Counted from the first letter of the stretch, positions 1-5,545 are shown. The stretch: DNA of 8,724 nt from Pseudomonadota bacterium (GCA_023444445.1 JAEXMK010000217.1:1-8724); one strand, 5' to 3'. Notes: generated from the sequence alone by a model not told the origin. Numbers and translations: made by a program.

Positions 1-47
1 AATCCGTCCGCAGACCATAGGTCATGACCGGAATGTTCAGCCGGTCG
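1..47. repeat. 47-bp direct repeat, copy 1 (tdk sequence at window edge)
   Basis: Bases 1-47 are identical to 797-843 in the same orientation, and the identity ends between 47 and 48 (C at 48, G at 844). Copy 1 may continue beyond the left edge, so 47 bp is a minimum. It is tdk-derived sequence joined to the pseudoazurin gene. Reading 843 directly into 48 is what the join of a tandem duplication of 48-843 would give. Confidence 0.97.
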
Positions 48-460
48 CGTGCCTTTTTCGGCAGCTTGCCATTTTTGACGGCGTCCAGATTGGCCGGTGT
101 CGTATCGCCGGCGACGACGAGCGCGATCATGCCCATGCCGAGATGCGGCGTGCATTTCACGACGTAGGCGCCTTCCTTCTCGACCGTCACTTGCACTGCC
201 TCGTTCATCTTGCCCTTGAACTCGGCAACGCCTTCGGGGATCATGTCCTTCACGGCCGCCGCATCATGGCCCTTGTCGACCGGCACGAAAGTGATGACGT
301 CGCCAACGGCGGCCTTGACGGTTGCAGGTTCGAAAACCATCGCCTGACCATCGCTGCCCTTGTTGAGCATCTTCACTTCGATTTCGGCGGAAAGGGCGGG
401 AAAAGCGCAAAGAGCTGCGACGATGGCGAGGCCGGCGAATTTGGCGGTTCTGTTCTGCAT
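1..460 (-). CDS. paz: Pseudoazurin precursor, C-terminus replaced at window edge
   Basis: Periplasmic type 1 (blue) copper protein that carries electrons, classically to copper nitrite reductase or other periplasmic reductases. The ATG at 460-458 has an AGGAG ribosome site about 6 bases upstream. Residues 1-25 are a signal peptide (basic start, hydrophobic core, cut after Ala-Leu-Ser-Ala). In mature numbering (E26 = 1) the four copper ligands fall at the family positions: His40 (in KGHD), Cys78 and His81 (in KCTPH) and Met86 (in GMGM). The family tail PKKARDRL is still readable at about residues 134-141, but from D139 the frame reads DRLNIPVMTYGLRTD. That is Tdk residues 105-119, encoded by bases 1-47. 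No stop occurs before the edge. Native pseudoazurin is about 148 residues, so its stop should fall near base 10-15. The last helix is therefore missing and replaced. Identity is very secure. Whether the junction is real or an artefact is unknown. Confidence 0.93.
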   Translation of the reverse strand, partial: MQNRTAKFAGLAIVAALCAFPALSAEIEVKMLNKGSDGQAMVFEPATVKAAVGDVITFVPVDKGHDAAAVKDMIPEGVAEFKGKMNEAVQVTVEKEGAYVVKCTPHLGMGMIALVVAGDTTPANLDAVKNGKLPKKARDRLNIPVMTYGLRTD

Positions 461-535
461 ATTTTGCTCCTGAGAGAAAGCACATCCACGCGAATGTGTC
501 GCCGTCGTCTTAGAGCAGGAGCGGGCAAGCCATCT

Positions 536-549
536 TTGCGAAAAATCAA
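536..549 (-). promoter_or_regulatory. Candidate FNR/NnrR-type box upstream of pseudoazurin
   Basis: The sequence TTGCG-AAAA-ATCAA matches the FNR-family palindrome TTGAT-N4-ATCAA at 8 of 10 positions and the looser TTG-N8-CAA dyad exactly. Its centre lies about 82 bases before the pseudoazurin start. If it sat at the usual -41.5, transcription would begin near 501, leaving a leader of about 40 bases. A weak -10-like TAAGAC lies on the minus strand at 512-507. Pseudoazurin genes in denitrifying rhizobia are often under oxygen or nitric-oxide control, which fits. This is a motif match only. Confidence 0.35.
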
Positions 550-572
550 ATGCGGCAACCGGACGCAGCGGA

Positions 573-1154
573 TCAGCTGCAGTTAAACGTCTCCACCCAG
601 TGGCGGCGGCAGAAGGAAACGTATTTTCCGTTACCGCCGACCTCGATCTGGGCGCCTTCCGTCACGACCTTTCCTTCGCTGTCGAAGCGGGCCACCATCG
701 TTGCCTTGCGGCCACAATGGCAGATGGTGCGGATTTCGCGAAGCTCGTCGGCAATGGCGAGCAGTTCCTTCGAAGCGGGGAAAAGCTTGCCCTGAAAATC
801 CGTCCGCAGACCATAGGTCATGACCGGAATGTTCAGCCGGTCGGCAATATTGGCAAGCTGCCAGACATGATGCTCGGAGAGGAAATTGGCCTCATCGACA
901 AAAACGCAGGCGACAGCCGCCTCTGCGTGCAATGCCGCCACCTCTGCAAACAGGTCGGTATTTTCATCGAAGGTCCGGGCTTCCGAGGACAGGCCGATAC
1001 GCGAGGCAACGCGGCCAACGCCGGCCCGGTCGTCAAAGGCGGCCGTAAAGATCAGCGTGCGCATGCCGCGTTCCTGATAGTTATAGGACGCCTGCAAGAG
1101 CATTGTCGATTTACCGGCATTCATCGTCGAATAATTGAAATAGAGTTTTGCCAT
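573..1154 (-). CDS. tdk: Thymidine kinase (type II, TK1-like)
   Basis: Cytosolic enzyme that phosphorylates thymidine (and deoxyuridine) with ATP to give dTMP, the pyrimidine salvage route. The 193-residue product has the usual length and all key parts. The P-loop STMNAGKST is at residues 9-17. VFVDEANFL at 84-92 holds the Mg-binding Asp87 and the catalytic-base Glu88. The lasso-loop GNGKY is at 174-178. A structural zinc site is formed by Cys145 and Cys147 (CHCG) with Cys182 and His185 (FCRRH). The ATG at 1154 is preferred because GGGAG at 1164-1160 sits 5 bases before it. A GTG six bases further upstream would overlap that ribosome site. The gene ends in TGA at 575-573, 112 bp before the pseudoazurin start on the same strand. 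Codons for residues 105-119 (843-797) are those duplicated at the window edge. The tdk copy here is intact. Confidence 0.97.
   Translation of the reverse strand: MAKLYFNYSTMNAGKSTMLLQASYNYQERGMRTLIFTAAFDDRAGVGRVASRIGLSSEARTFDENTDLFAEVAALHAEAAVACVFVDEANFLSEHHVWQLANIADRLNIPVMTYGLRTDFQGKLFPASKELLAIADELREIRTICHCGRKATMVARFDSEGKVVTEGAQIEVGGNGKYVSFCRRHWVETFNCS
797..843. repeat. 47-bp direct repeat, copy 2 (inside tdk)
   Basis: This is the resident copy of the repeat at 1-47. It lies within an intact tdk frame, so it is the original, and the edge copy is the displaced one. The two copies are 796 bp apart. Confidence 0.97.
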
Positions 1155-1335
1155 ATCCACTCCCGGAGCGCCTCGTGTCTGTGGACGCTTCGCAATGCTT
1201 CAACCTGTTAAACGCCACATCGCGCTCCACAAAAGCGATTCTCGTTTTGCGTCGATGCCACATGCCGCGTCTTTTGACGGCGCGAAGGCGGGTTGAAAAG
1301 TGCCATCAAGGGAAAAACACAGATTTCGGCAACCT

Positions 1336-1367
1336 GCCTTTTTACCGGATCGGGTCGGTGAAAAGGC
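1336..1367. repeat. Imperfect 12-bp inverted repeat upstream of choX
   Basis: The arms GCCTTTTTACCG (1336-1347) and CGGTGAAAAGGC (1356-1367) pair over 12 positions with a single G-T mismatch, around an 8-base loop. The centre is about 105 bases upstream of the predicted choX transcription start. As DNA it could be an operator for a dimeric regulator. As RNA it would lie outside the predicted choX transcript. The ligand or regulator is unknown. Confidence 0.5.
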
Positions 1368-1422
1368 GTTATTCTCACGATTTGTCGCAAACGAGGGGCC
1401 AAAGCACGCAAATGCACGCGAG

Positions 1423-1450
1423 TTGATTGTGACCGGAAGATATTGATAAT
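1423..1450 (+). promoter_or_regulatory. Predicted sigma-70-type promoter of choX
   Basis: TTGATT (1423-1428) and GATAAT (1445-1450, five of six consensus bases) are separated by 16 bases. This predicts a start near 1457 and a leader of about 24 bases carrying the ribosome site AGGGAG at 1469-1474. Directly upstream, GCACGC occurs at 1404-1409 and again at 1414-1419, exactly one helical turn apart, a possible activator contact. Confidence 0.5.
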
Positions 1451-1480
1451 GGCAAGGGAACGAAAAAAAGGGAGCAAACA

Positions 1481-2434
1481 ATGTTTGCAAATAGAAGTCG
1501 CTGTCTGGCGCTTGCCGCAGCAATCTCCTCCATGACGTTCAGCGTGGCCAGTGCCGCCGAACCGGCAAGCTGCGGCACGGTGCGCTTTTCTGATGTCGGC
1601 TGGACCGACATCACAGCCACAACGGCGACCGCCACCGTGCTTCTGAAAAGCCTTGGCTATGAAACCGACGTCAAGCTTCTTTCCGTGCCTGTTACCTATA
1701 CATCGTTGAAAAACAACAATATCGACGTCTTCCTCGGCAACTGGATGCCGACGATGGAGGGCGATCTCGCGCCTTACCGCGCCGACAAATCGGTCGAAGT
1801 GCTGCGTGAAAATCTGACCGGCGCCAAGTACACGCTGGCGACCAACGCCAAGGGTGCCGAACTCGGCATCAAGGATTTCAAGGATATCGCCGCCCACAGC
1901 GCTGACCTCGGTGGCAAGATCTACGGCATCGAACCCGGCAATGACGGCAACCGCCTGATCCTCGATATGGTGTCCAAGGATACTTTCGGCCTCAAGGATT
2001 TCCAGGTCGTGGAATCATCCGAGCAGGGCATGCTGGCGCAGGTTGCGCGTGCCGACAAAGCCGGCGAGCCGATCGTTTTCCTCGGCTGGGAACCGCACCC
2101 GATGAACACGAATTTCAAGCTGACCTATCTCACGGGCGGTGACGACGTGTTCGGTCCGAATTTCGGTGGTGCGACGATCTATACCAATGTTCGCAAGGGC
2201 TATGTCGGGGAATGTGCCAATGTCGGCACCCTGCTCAAGAACCTGCAATTTTCCCTGCCCATGGAAAACGAGATCATGGGCAAGATCCTGAATGACGGCC
2301 TTGAAGGCGAGGCGGCGGCAACCGCCTGGCTGAAGGCCAATCCGGCGGCGATCGAGCCCTGGCTCGCCAACGTCAAGACCAAGGACGGCAGCGCCGACGC
2401 CCTGCCGACCGTCAAGAAGGCTCTCGGCCTTTAA
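1481..2434 (+). CDS. choX: Choline ABC transporter, periplasmic binding protein ChoX
   Basis: High-affinity choline-binding protein of the ChoXWV importer, closely similar to S. meliloti ChoX. A signal peptide covers residues 1-26 or slightly fewer (the family's mature start AEPxSCGTVRF is recognisable). The cation-pi box and polar contacts known from the S. meliloti structure are all present, shifted by two residues: Trp41, Asp43 (GWTD), Trp88 (GNWMPT), Tyr117 (KYTL), Asn154 (PGND) and Trp203 (LGWEP). The disulphide cysteines also match (Cys31 and Cys245). At 317 residues the length is typical. AGGGAG lies 6 bases before the ATG. It is the first gene of choXWV but is followed by an unusually long structured spacer, which may let it be made in excess over the membrane parts. 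The family also contains glycine-betaine binders, but the conserved choline box makes choline the best call. Confidence 0.96.
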   Translation: MFANRSRCLALAAAISSMTFSVASAAEPASCGTVRFSDVGWTDITATTATATVLLKSLGYETDVKLLSVPVTYTSLKNNNIDVFLGNWMPTMEGDLAPYRADKSVEVLRENLTGAKYTLATNAKGAELGIKDFKDIAAHSADLGGKIYGIEPGNDGNRLILDMVSKDTFGLKDFQVVESSEQGMLAQVARADKAGEPIVFLGWEPHPMNTNFKLTYLTGGDDVFGPNFGGATIYTNVRKGYVGECANVGTLLKNLQFSLPMENEIMGKILNDGLEGEAAATAWLKANPAAIEPWLANVKTKDGSADALPTVKKALGL

Positions 2435-2459
2435 GGCGCAAGATGATGCATGACTGTAC

Positions 2460-2480
2460 CCGGCCTGCGCGTCAGGCCGG
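2460..2480 (+). promoter_or_regulatory. Stem-loop downstream of choX
   Basis: CCGGCCTG (2460-2467) and CAGGCCGG (2473-2480) form a perfect 8-bp stem with a 5-base loop, 25 bases after the choX stop. No T-run follows, so it is not a classic terminator. Such hairpins after binding-protein genes often protect the upstream mRNA from 3' decay and raise expression of the first gene over the permease genes. Confidence 0.6.
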
Positions 2481-2497
2481 ATGCAGTGGGAAATACG

Positions 2498-2611
2498 ATG
2501 CCCATGCATGACCTTGTCCGCGAATTTCCTCGCATCGAAGGCCATGTGTCTGCGCCGCGCCCGGCAGGCATACTGCCGGCCGTCGTTTCTGTATTGGATC
2601 AATTCCGGTGA
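2498..2611 (+). CDS. Possible 37-residue leader peptide in the choX-choW gap
   Basis: An ATG at 2498 (with a second ATG at 2504) opens an uninterrupted frame to TGA at 2609-2611. A weak GGGA lies about 8 bases upstream. The predicted peptide begins MPMHDLVREFPRIEGH and is not recognised. Third-position GC (about 58 percent by eye) is below that of the real genes here, which argues against strong coding selection. Its stop codon lies inside the left arm of the 12-bp hairpin at 2601-2629, a leader-peptide-like arrangement. It may equally be chance. Confidence 0.2.
   Translation: MPMHDLVREFPRIEGHVSAPRPAGILPAVVSVLDQFR
2561..2579 (+). promoter_or_regulatory. Second stem-loop in the choX-choW gap
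   Basis: CCGGCAG (2561-2567) and CTGCCGG (2573-2579) form a perfect 7-bp stem with the loop GCATA. No T-run follows. It is the middle of three hairpins in this spacer. Confidence 0.5.
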
Positions 2612-2629
2612 TACGTGATCACCGGAATT
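2601..2629 (+). promoter_or_regulatory. Perfect 12-bp hairpin upstream of choW
   Basis: AATTCCGGTGAT (2601-2612) and ATCACCGGAATT (2618-2629) pair perfectly around the loop ACGTG. It lies 93 bases before the choW start. AATTCCGG recurs at 2653-2660 and could pair instead with CCGGAATT of the right arm (2622-2629), giving two mutually exclusive folds. Only a weak pyrimidine-rich run follows. It may be an attenuator-like switch, an mRNA-stabilising hairpin, or a DNA operator. Confidence 0.6.
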
Positions 2630-2722
2630 CTCCGCTTCTTTGTTGTCTGCGCAATTCCGGACGCAAAACCGCTCTGCAATTTTGCTGGAATTGTTCTAGT
2701 TCACGAAAGGTCTTTTCTTACC

Positions 2723-3574
2723 GTGGAATGGCTCAGCGCTCCTGAAAACCGCCTGCCTGTCGGTCGATATGCCAAAGAGGCCATTGACTGGCTAACCGGC
2801 AATCTCGCTTTTTTCTTCGATTGGCTTTCTTTCATTTTCCAAAGCGTCATCAACGCCCTGCTTTATGTGCTGCAGGCGCCGCATCCGCTGGTCATCGTCG
2901 CCATCTTAACGGCGCTTTCGGCCTGGACGCGCCGTTCGGTCGGCATGCCGGTCTTCACCGCACTCGGCCTGTTGCTCATCATCAATCTCGGTTACTGGAA
3001 AGCGACGACGGAAACGTTGGCCCTGGTCATCGCCGCCAGTGCCGTGTGCATGATCATCGGCATACCCCTCGGCATATTGGCGGCGCGGCGCAAGTGGATC
3101 TATGCCGGCATGCGCCCGGTGCTCGATCTGATGCAGACCATTCCGACCTTCGTCTATCTCATTCCGGCACTGGTGCTGTTCGGCCTCGGCATGGTTCCGG
3201 GGCTCATCGCCACCGTCATCTTTGCCATTCCGGCTCCCGTGCGTCTCACCCGTCTCGGCATTGTCTCGACGCCGCCGGCGCTGGTCGAGGCTGCCGTTGC
3301 CTTCGGTGCGACGCCATCGCAGGTGCTGCGCAAGGTTGAACTTCCCTTCGCCGCGCCGCAGATCATGGCCGGCCTGACCCAGACGATCATGCTATCGCTG
3401 TCGATGGTGGTCATTTCCGCACTCGTCGGCGCCAATGGTCTCGGCGTGCCTGTCGTGCGCGCCCTGAACACCGTTAATATCGCCATGGGCTTCGAAGCGG
3501 GACTTTGCATCGTCGTGTTGGCGATCGTTCTCGACCGGCTTTTCCGGCTTCCCGGCGCGGAGGATGACCTATGA
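2723..3574 (+). CDS. choW: Choline ABC transporter, permease ChoW
   Basis: Inner-membrane permease of the ChoXWV importer, of the binding-protein-dependent (ProW/OpuAB-like) type. The product is 283 residues, starting with the GTG at 2723. The sequence V(M)EWLSAPENRLPVGRYAKEAIDWLT resembles ProW/ChoW starts, and AAAGG at 2706-2710 lies 12 bases upstream, a little far. An in-frame GTG at 2615 would add 36 residues unlike the family and lies in a hairpin loop, so it is rejected. Several hydrophobic membrane segments are visible. The coupling (EAA) motif EAAVAFGATPSQVLRKVELP, at about residues 189-208, contacts the ATPase. The stop overlaps the choV start by 4 bp (ATGA), so the two are translationally coupled. 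The region between choX and choW is 288 bp, so choW may be expressed at a lower level than choX. Confidence 0.93.
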   Translation: MEWLSAPENRLPVGRYAKEAIDWLTGNLAFFFDWLSFIFQSVINALLYVLQAPHPLVIVAILTALSAWTRRSVGMPVFTALGLLLIINLGYWKATTETLALVIAASAVCMIIGIPLGILAARRKWIYAGMRPVLDLMQTIPTFVYLIPALVLFGLGMVPGLIATVIFAIPAPVRLTRLGIVSTPPALVEAAVAFGATPSQVLRKVELPFAAPQIMAGLTQTIMLSLSMVVISALVGANGLGVPVVRALNTVNIAMGFEAGLCIVVLAIVLDRLFRLPGAEDDL

Positions 3575-4617
3575 GCGACGCCATCATCTTTGGAAATGTC
3601 GATATTGTTTTCGGCGATAGGCCCGACGCGGCGCTGCCGCTGATCGACAAGGGCAGCACGCGTGATGAAATCAATACCGAGACCGGATTGGTTCTGGGTG
3701 TCGCCAACGCATCGCTGACAGTGAGCGAGGGCGAGATCCTCGTGCTGATGGGGCTTTCCGGCTCGGGCAAGTCGACCCTGCTGAGGGCTGTCAACGGGCT
3801 TGCGCCCGTCGTGCGCGGCAGTGTCAGCGTGAAGACCAAGTCCGGCTATGTCGATCCCTATCGTTCGACGGCGAAAGCGCTGCGCGACCTGCGCATGCAC
3901 ACGGTATCCATGGTTTTCCAGCAATTTGGCCTTCTGCCTTGGCGCAACGTTGCAGACAATGTTGGCTTCGGGCTCGAACTGTCCGGTGTGCCGGAGGCCG
4001 AGCGCAAGCGCATGGTGGCCGAGCAGCTCGAGCTGGTAAACCTTTCCGCTTGGGCAGACCGCAAGGTGGGAGAGCTTTCCGGCGGCATGCAGCAGCGCGT
4101 GGGGCTGGCCCGGGCGTTTGCTACCGGCGCGCCTATTCTTTTGATGGACGAGCCGTTCTCGGCGCTTGATCCCCTCATCAGAAGCCGCCTGCAGGACGAA
4201 CTCCTGGAATTCCAGAGCCGGCTGAAGAAAACCATTCTCTTCGTCAGTCATGATCTCGATGAGGCCTTCCGCATCGGCAACCGCATCGCGATGATGGAGG
4301 GCGGGCGCATCATCCAGTGCGGCACCCCGCAGCAGATCGTCAAACAGCCGGCGACGCCCTATGTCGCGGATTTCGTGCAGAACATGAACCCGATCTCCAT
4401 GCTGACCGCCGCGGATGTGATGAAGCGGGGCGTGGATGAACAGAGCGGCCGCCTGGCCGTTGCTGCCACAGCCCTTCCGTCGTCGCCATTGATCGATATT
4501 CTCGACGCGCTGTCGAAACACGCCGGCGCGATCGGCGTTGTCGATAATGGCGCGATCGTCGGTACGATTTCGGCGGATGAAGTCGTGGCGGGGCTGACGC
4601 GTCACCGGAAGAAATAG
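3571..4617 (+). CDS. choV: Choline ABC transporter, ATP-binding protein ChoV
   Basis: Cytoplasmic ATPase that powers choline uptake through ChoW, of the glycine-betaine/proline transporter type (ProV/OpuAA). All nucleotide-binding motifs are intact in the 348-residue product: Walker A GLSGSGKST (61-69), Q-loop around Gln117-Gln118, signature LSGGMQQR (169-176), Walker B ILLMDEP (189-195), D-loop SALD (197-200) and switch His227 (VSHD). The roughly 70-residue C-terminal part after the ATPase domain is where ProV-type proteins carry CBS repeats. Here it is short (about 280-348) and resembles at most one degenerate CBS unit. The start codon is shared with the choW stop (ATGA overlap). The gene ends in tandem stops TAG-TGA and is followed 25 bases later by a strong terminator that closes the operon. 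Confidence 0.95.
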   Translation: MSDAIIFGNVDIVFGDRPDAALPLIDKGSTRDEINTETGLVLGVANASLTVSEGEILVLMGLSGSGKSTLLRAVNGLAPVVRGSVSVKTKSGYVDPYRSTAKALRDLRMHTVSMVFQQFGLLPWRNVADNVGFGLELSGVPEAERKRMVAEQLELVNLSAWADRKVGELSGGMQQRVGLARAFATGAPILLMDEPFSALDPLIRSRLQDELLEFQSRLKKTILFVSHDLDEAFRIGNRIAMMEGGRIIQCGTPQQIVKQPATPYVADFVQNMNPISMLTAADVMKRGVDEQSGRLAVAATALPSSPLIDILDALSKHAGAIGVVDNGAIVGTISADEVVAGLTRHRKK

Positions 4618-4644
4618 TGATTCGCCCATTTGGGACAAAAGCAG

Positions 4645-4673
4645 AGGGCTTCCATCTTGGAAGCCCTTTTTTT
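4645..4673 (+). terminator. Rho-independent terminator of choXWV
   Basis: AGGGCTTCCA (4645-4654) and TGGAAGCCCT (4658-4667) form a perfect 10-bp stem with a 3-base loop, followed by a T-run to 4673. It starts 27 bases after the choV stop. Confidence 0.92.
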
Positions 4674-4984
4674 GGTGGCAAAACCCTCGCAACACAAGCT
4701 GAGGTTTCCCACGGTGGCAAAGAATATTTTTAAATATCACAAGTTATGCATTAAAATAATTACGAATAAAAATCATATTGCAAACTTGGCAAAAATTGCG
4801 CAATGTTAAAACAGATTCTTTGGTTCGTTATTAAATTTAAGGTGGTAATAGATTGTTGAGCCGGAACCTGGCGTCAGGCGTTGAGATCGGGGTGCTTTAG
4901 TTTTAATCAACAATTACTTATAAATACTATTTCTAATACATGTTTTTATTATTTTTTTCATAAAATTAGGCAGATTGCCGAAAA

Positions 4985-5000
4985 ATTAGTCACAATTTAT
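4985..5000 (+). promoter_or_regulatory. Candidate NolR-type operator, distal
   Basis: ATTAG-N9-AT fits the published NolR consensus (A/T)TTAG-N9-A(T/A) exactly. The motif is loose, and by my rough estimate about one hit would be expected by chance in this AT-rich stretch, so this counts only as a candidate. Confidence 0.25.
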
Positions 5001-5095
5001 TAAGTAAATAAGCCGTCAAGAATAGTCTTTGGAAGGGACGCGATATAAGCAAGATTTAGGTATATACAACGTGTCGACCGAATTATAAAAACATC

Positions 5096-5111
5096 TTTAG
5101 AACACCTATAA
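5096..5111 (+). promoter_or_regulatory. Candidate NolR-type operator over the nolR -10 box
   Basis: TTTAG-N9-AA fits the consensus (A/T)TTAG-N9-A(T/A), and its second half lies inside the TATAAT at 5107-5112. Binding there would block RNA polymerase, as expected for an autorepressor. The placement makes it more credible than the distal match, but the motif remains degenerate. Confidence 0.35.
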
Positions 5112-5112
5112 T
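5107..5112 (+). promoter_or_regulatory. -10 box of the nolR-like gene
   Basis: A perfect TATAAT. No good -35 is visible at 16-18 bases (TTATAA at 5083-5088 is weak). Transcription would start near 5119-5120, on top of the upstream in-frame ATG. This supports the second ATG (5159) as the real start, with a leader of about 40 bases. Confidence 0.55.
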
Positions 5113-5158
5113 AGCCACCATGACCGTCTCTTCGACTGTCATCAGGAGACTTGAGCGT

Positions 5159-5479
5159 ATGGATAATCAATCTCTGTCGGAACATAGCATCGCAGCTGCA
5201 GACTTGCTCTCAGCCATGGCGAACCCTAAGCGCCTGATGATCTTGTGCACGCTGGTGGATACGGAAGTGCCTGTCGGTGTTCTCGCTTCACAGGTTGGTC
5301 TTAGTCAGTCCGCTCTTTCGCAGCATTTGTCAAAATTGCGGGCCCAGCGACTGGTAAAGACACGACGGGATGCGCAGACCATCTATTATTCGAGCAACTC
5401 CGAATCCGTGAAGAAAATCCTCGCCTCCCTCGAGGATATCTACTGCCAGGCGCAGAAGAGCAGCAAGACAGCGGCTTAA
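5159..5479 (+). CDS. nolR: NolR-like ArsR-family winged-helix repressor
   Basis: Dimeric DNA-binding repressor of the ArsR superfamily, strongly resembling rhizobial NolR, which in S. meliloti represses nodulation and other genes. From M1 at 5159 the product is 106 residues. The diagnostic NolR stretches are AMANPKRL (19-26), the helix-turn-helix VGLSQSALSQHLSKLRAQ (46-63) and the wing TRRDAQTIYYSS (68-79). The metal-sensor ELCVCD motif is absent; the equivalent helix reads EVPVGVLA, so metal sensing is unlikely. The ATG at 5159 is chosen because AGGAG (5144-5148) precedes it by 10 bases, whereas the in-frame ATG at 5120 has no ribosome site and coincides with the predicted transcription start. 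The C-terminus is shorter than that of S. meliloti NolR (about 120 residues). No nod genes are nearby, so the targets here are unknown. Confidence 0.88.
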   Translation: MDNQSLSEHSIAAADLLSAMANPKRLMILCTLVDTEVPVGVLASQVGLSQSALSQHLSKLRAQRLVKTRRDAQTIYYSSNSESVKKILASLEDIYCQAQKSSKTAA

Positions 5480-5516
5480 CGCGGACCCATCCAAGCCCAG
5501 TCAATATGACTGTATT

Positions 5517-5545
5517 AAAAACCGGCGCGTGACGCCGGTTTTTTT
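5517..5545. terminator. Bidirectional terminator between nolR and the DUF3095 gene
   Basis: ACCGGCG (5521-5527) and CGCCGGT (5533-5539) form a perfect stem with a 5-base loop. It is extended by AAAA (5517-5520) pairing with the start of a T-run (5539-5545). The T-run serves nolR on the plus strand. The A-run gives a shorter U-tail for the convergent minus-strand gene ending at 5598. Confidence 0.9.

Larger units (their letters stand above)
1155..1480. other. Divergent intergenic region between tdk and choX
   Basis: This 326-bp stretch separates the divergent tdk and choX genes and should hold both promoters. On the choX side a sigma-70-like promoter (1423-1450) and an imperfect inverted repeat (1336-1367) can be seen. 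No convincing -35/-10 pair was found for tdk. No reading frame in it has both a ribosome site and protein-like content. Confidence 0.7.
4674..5158. other. AT-rich intergenic region with no convincing gene
   Basis: About 485 bp, clearly AT-rich against GC-rich flanks, with frequent stops in all frames. Visible structure: a direct repeat GGTGGCAAA at 4674-4682 and 4713-4721; a perfect 10-bp palindrome ATTGCGCAAT at 4795-4804; a GC-rich island at about 4852-4900 containing GTTGAG twice (4855-4860 and 4880-4885) and a short CCTG-GCGT-CAGG hairpin (4867-4878); and the nolR promoter with candidate operators at the right end. No terminator follows the GC-rich island, so a small RNA there cannot be supported. 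The region most likely holds an extended promoter or regulatory zone. Confidence 0.7.

Noticed and set aside
600..1211. A 203-codon plus-strand frame opposite tdk
   Set aside because: tdk has every catalytic and zinc-binding residue plus a well-placed ribosome site; the opposite frame has neither.
2615..2722. An N-terminal extension of choW from GTG 2615
   Set aside because: The start would lie in the loop of the 12-bp hairpin without a ribosome site, and the 36 added residues do not resemble the family.
3154..4740. A 528-codon open frame on the minus strand opposite choW and choV
   Set aside because: It is antisense to two genes with complete family motifs and overlapping start/stop signals. 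Long antisense frames are common in GC-rich DNA, and its translation is rich in Arg, His and Gln with no recognisable domain.
5120..5158. Upstream ATG for the nolR-like gene
   Set aside because: It has no ribosome site and falls on the predicted transcription start given by TATAAT at 5107-5112. The ATG at 5159 has AGGAG and starts closer to the conserved domain.
4645..5545. CRISPR array, tRNA or mobile element in the AT-rich region
   Set aside because: The repeats are only two copies of short words without regular spacing; no cloverleaf, transposase fragment, terminal inverted repeats or target duplication was seen.
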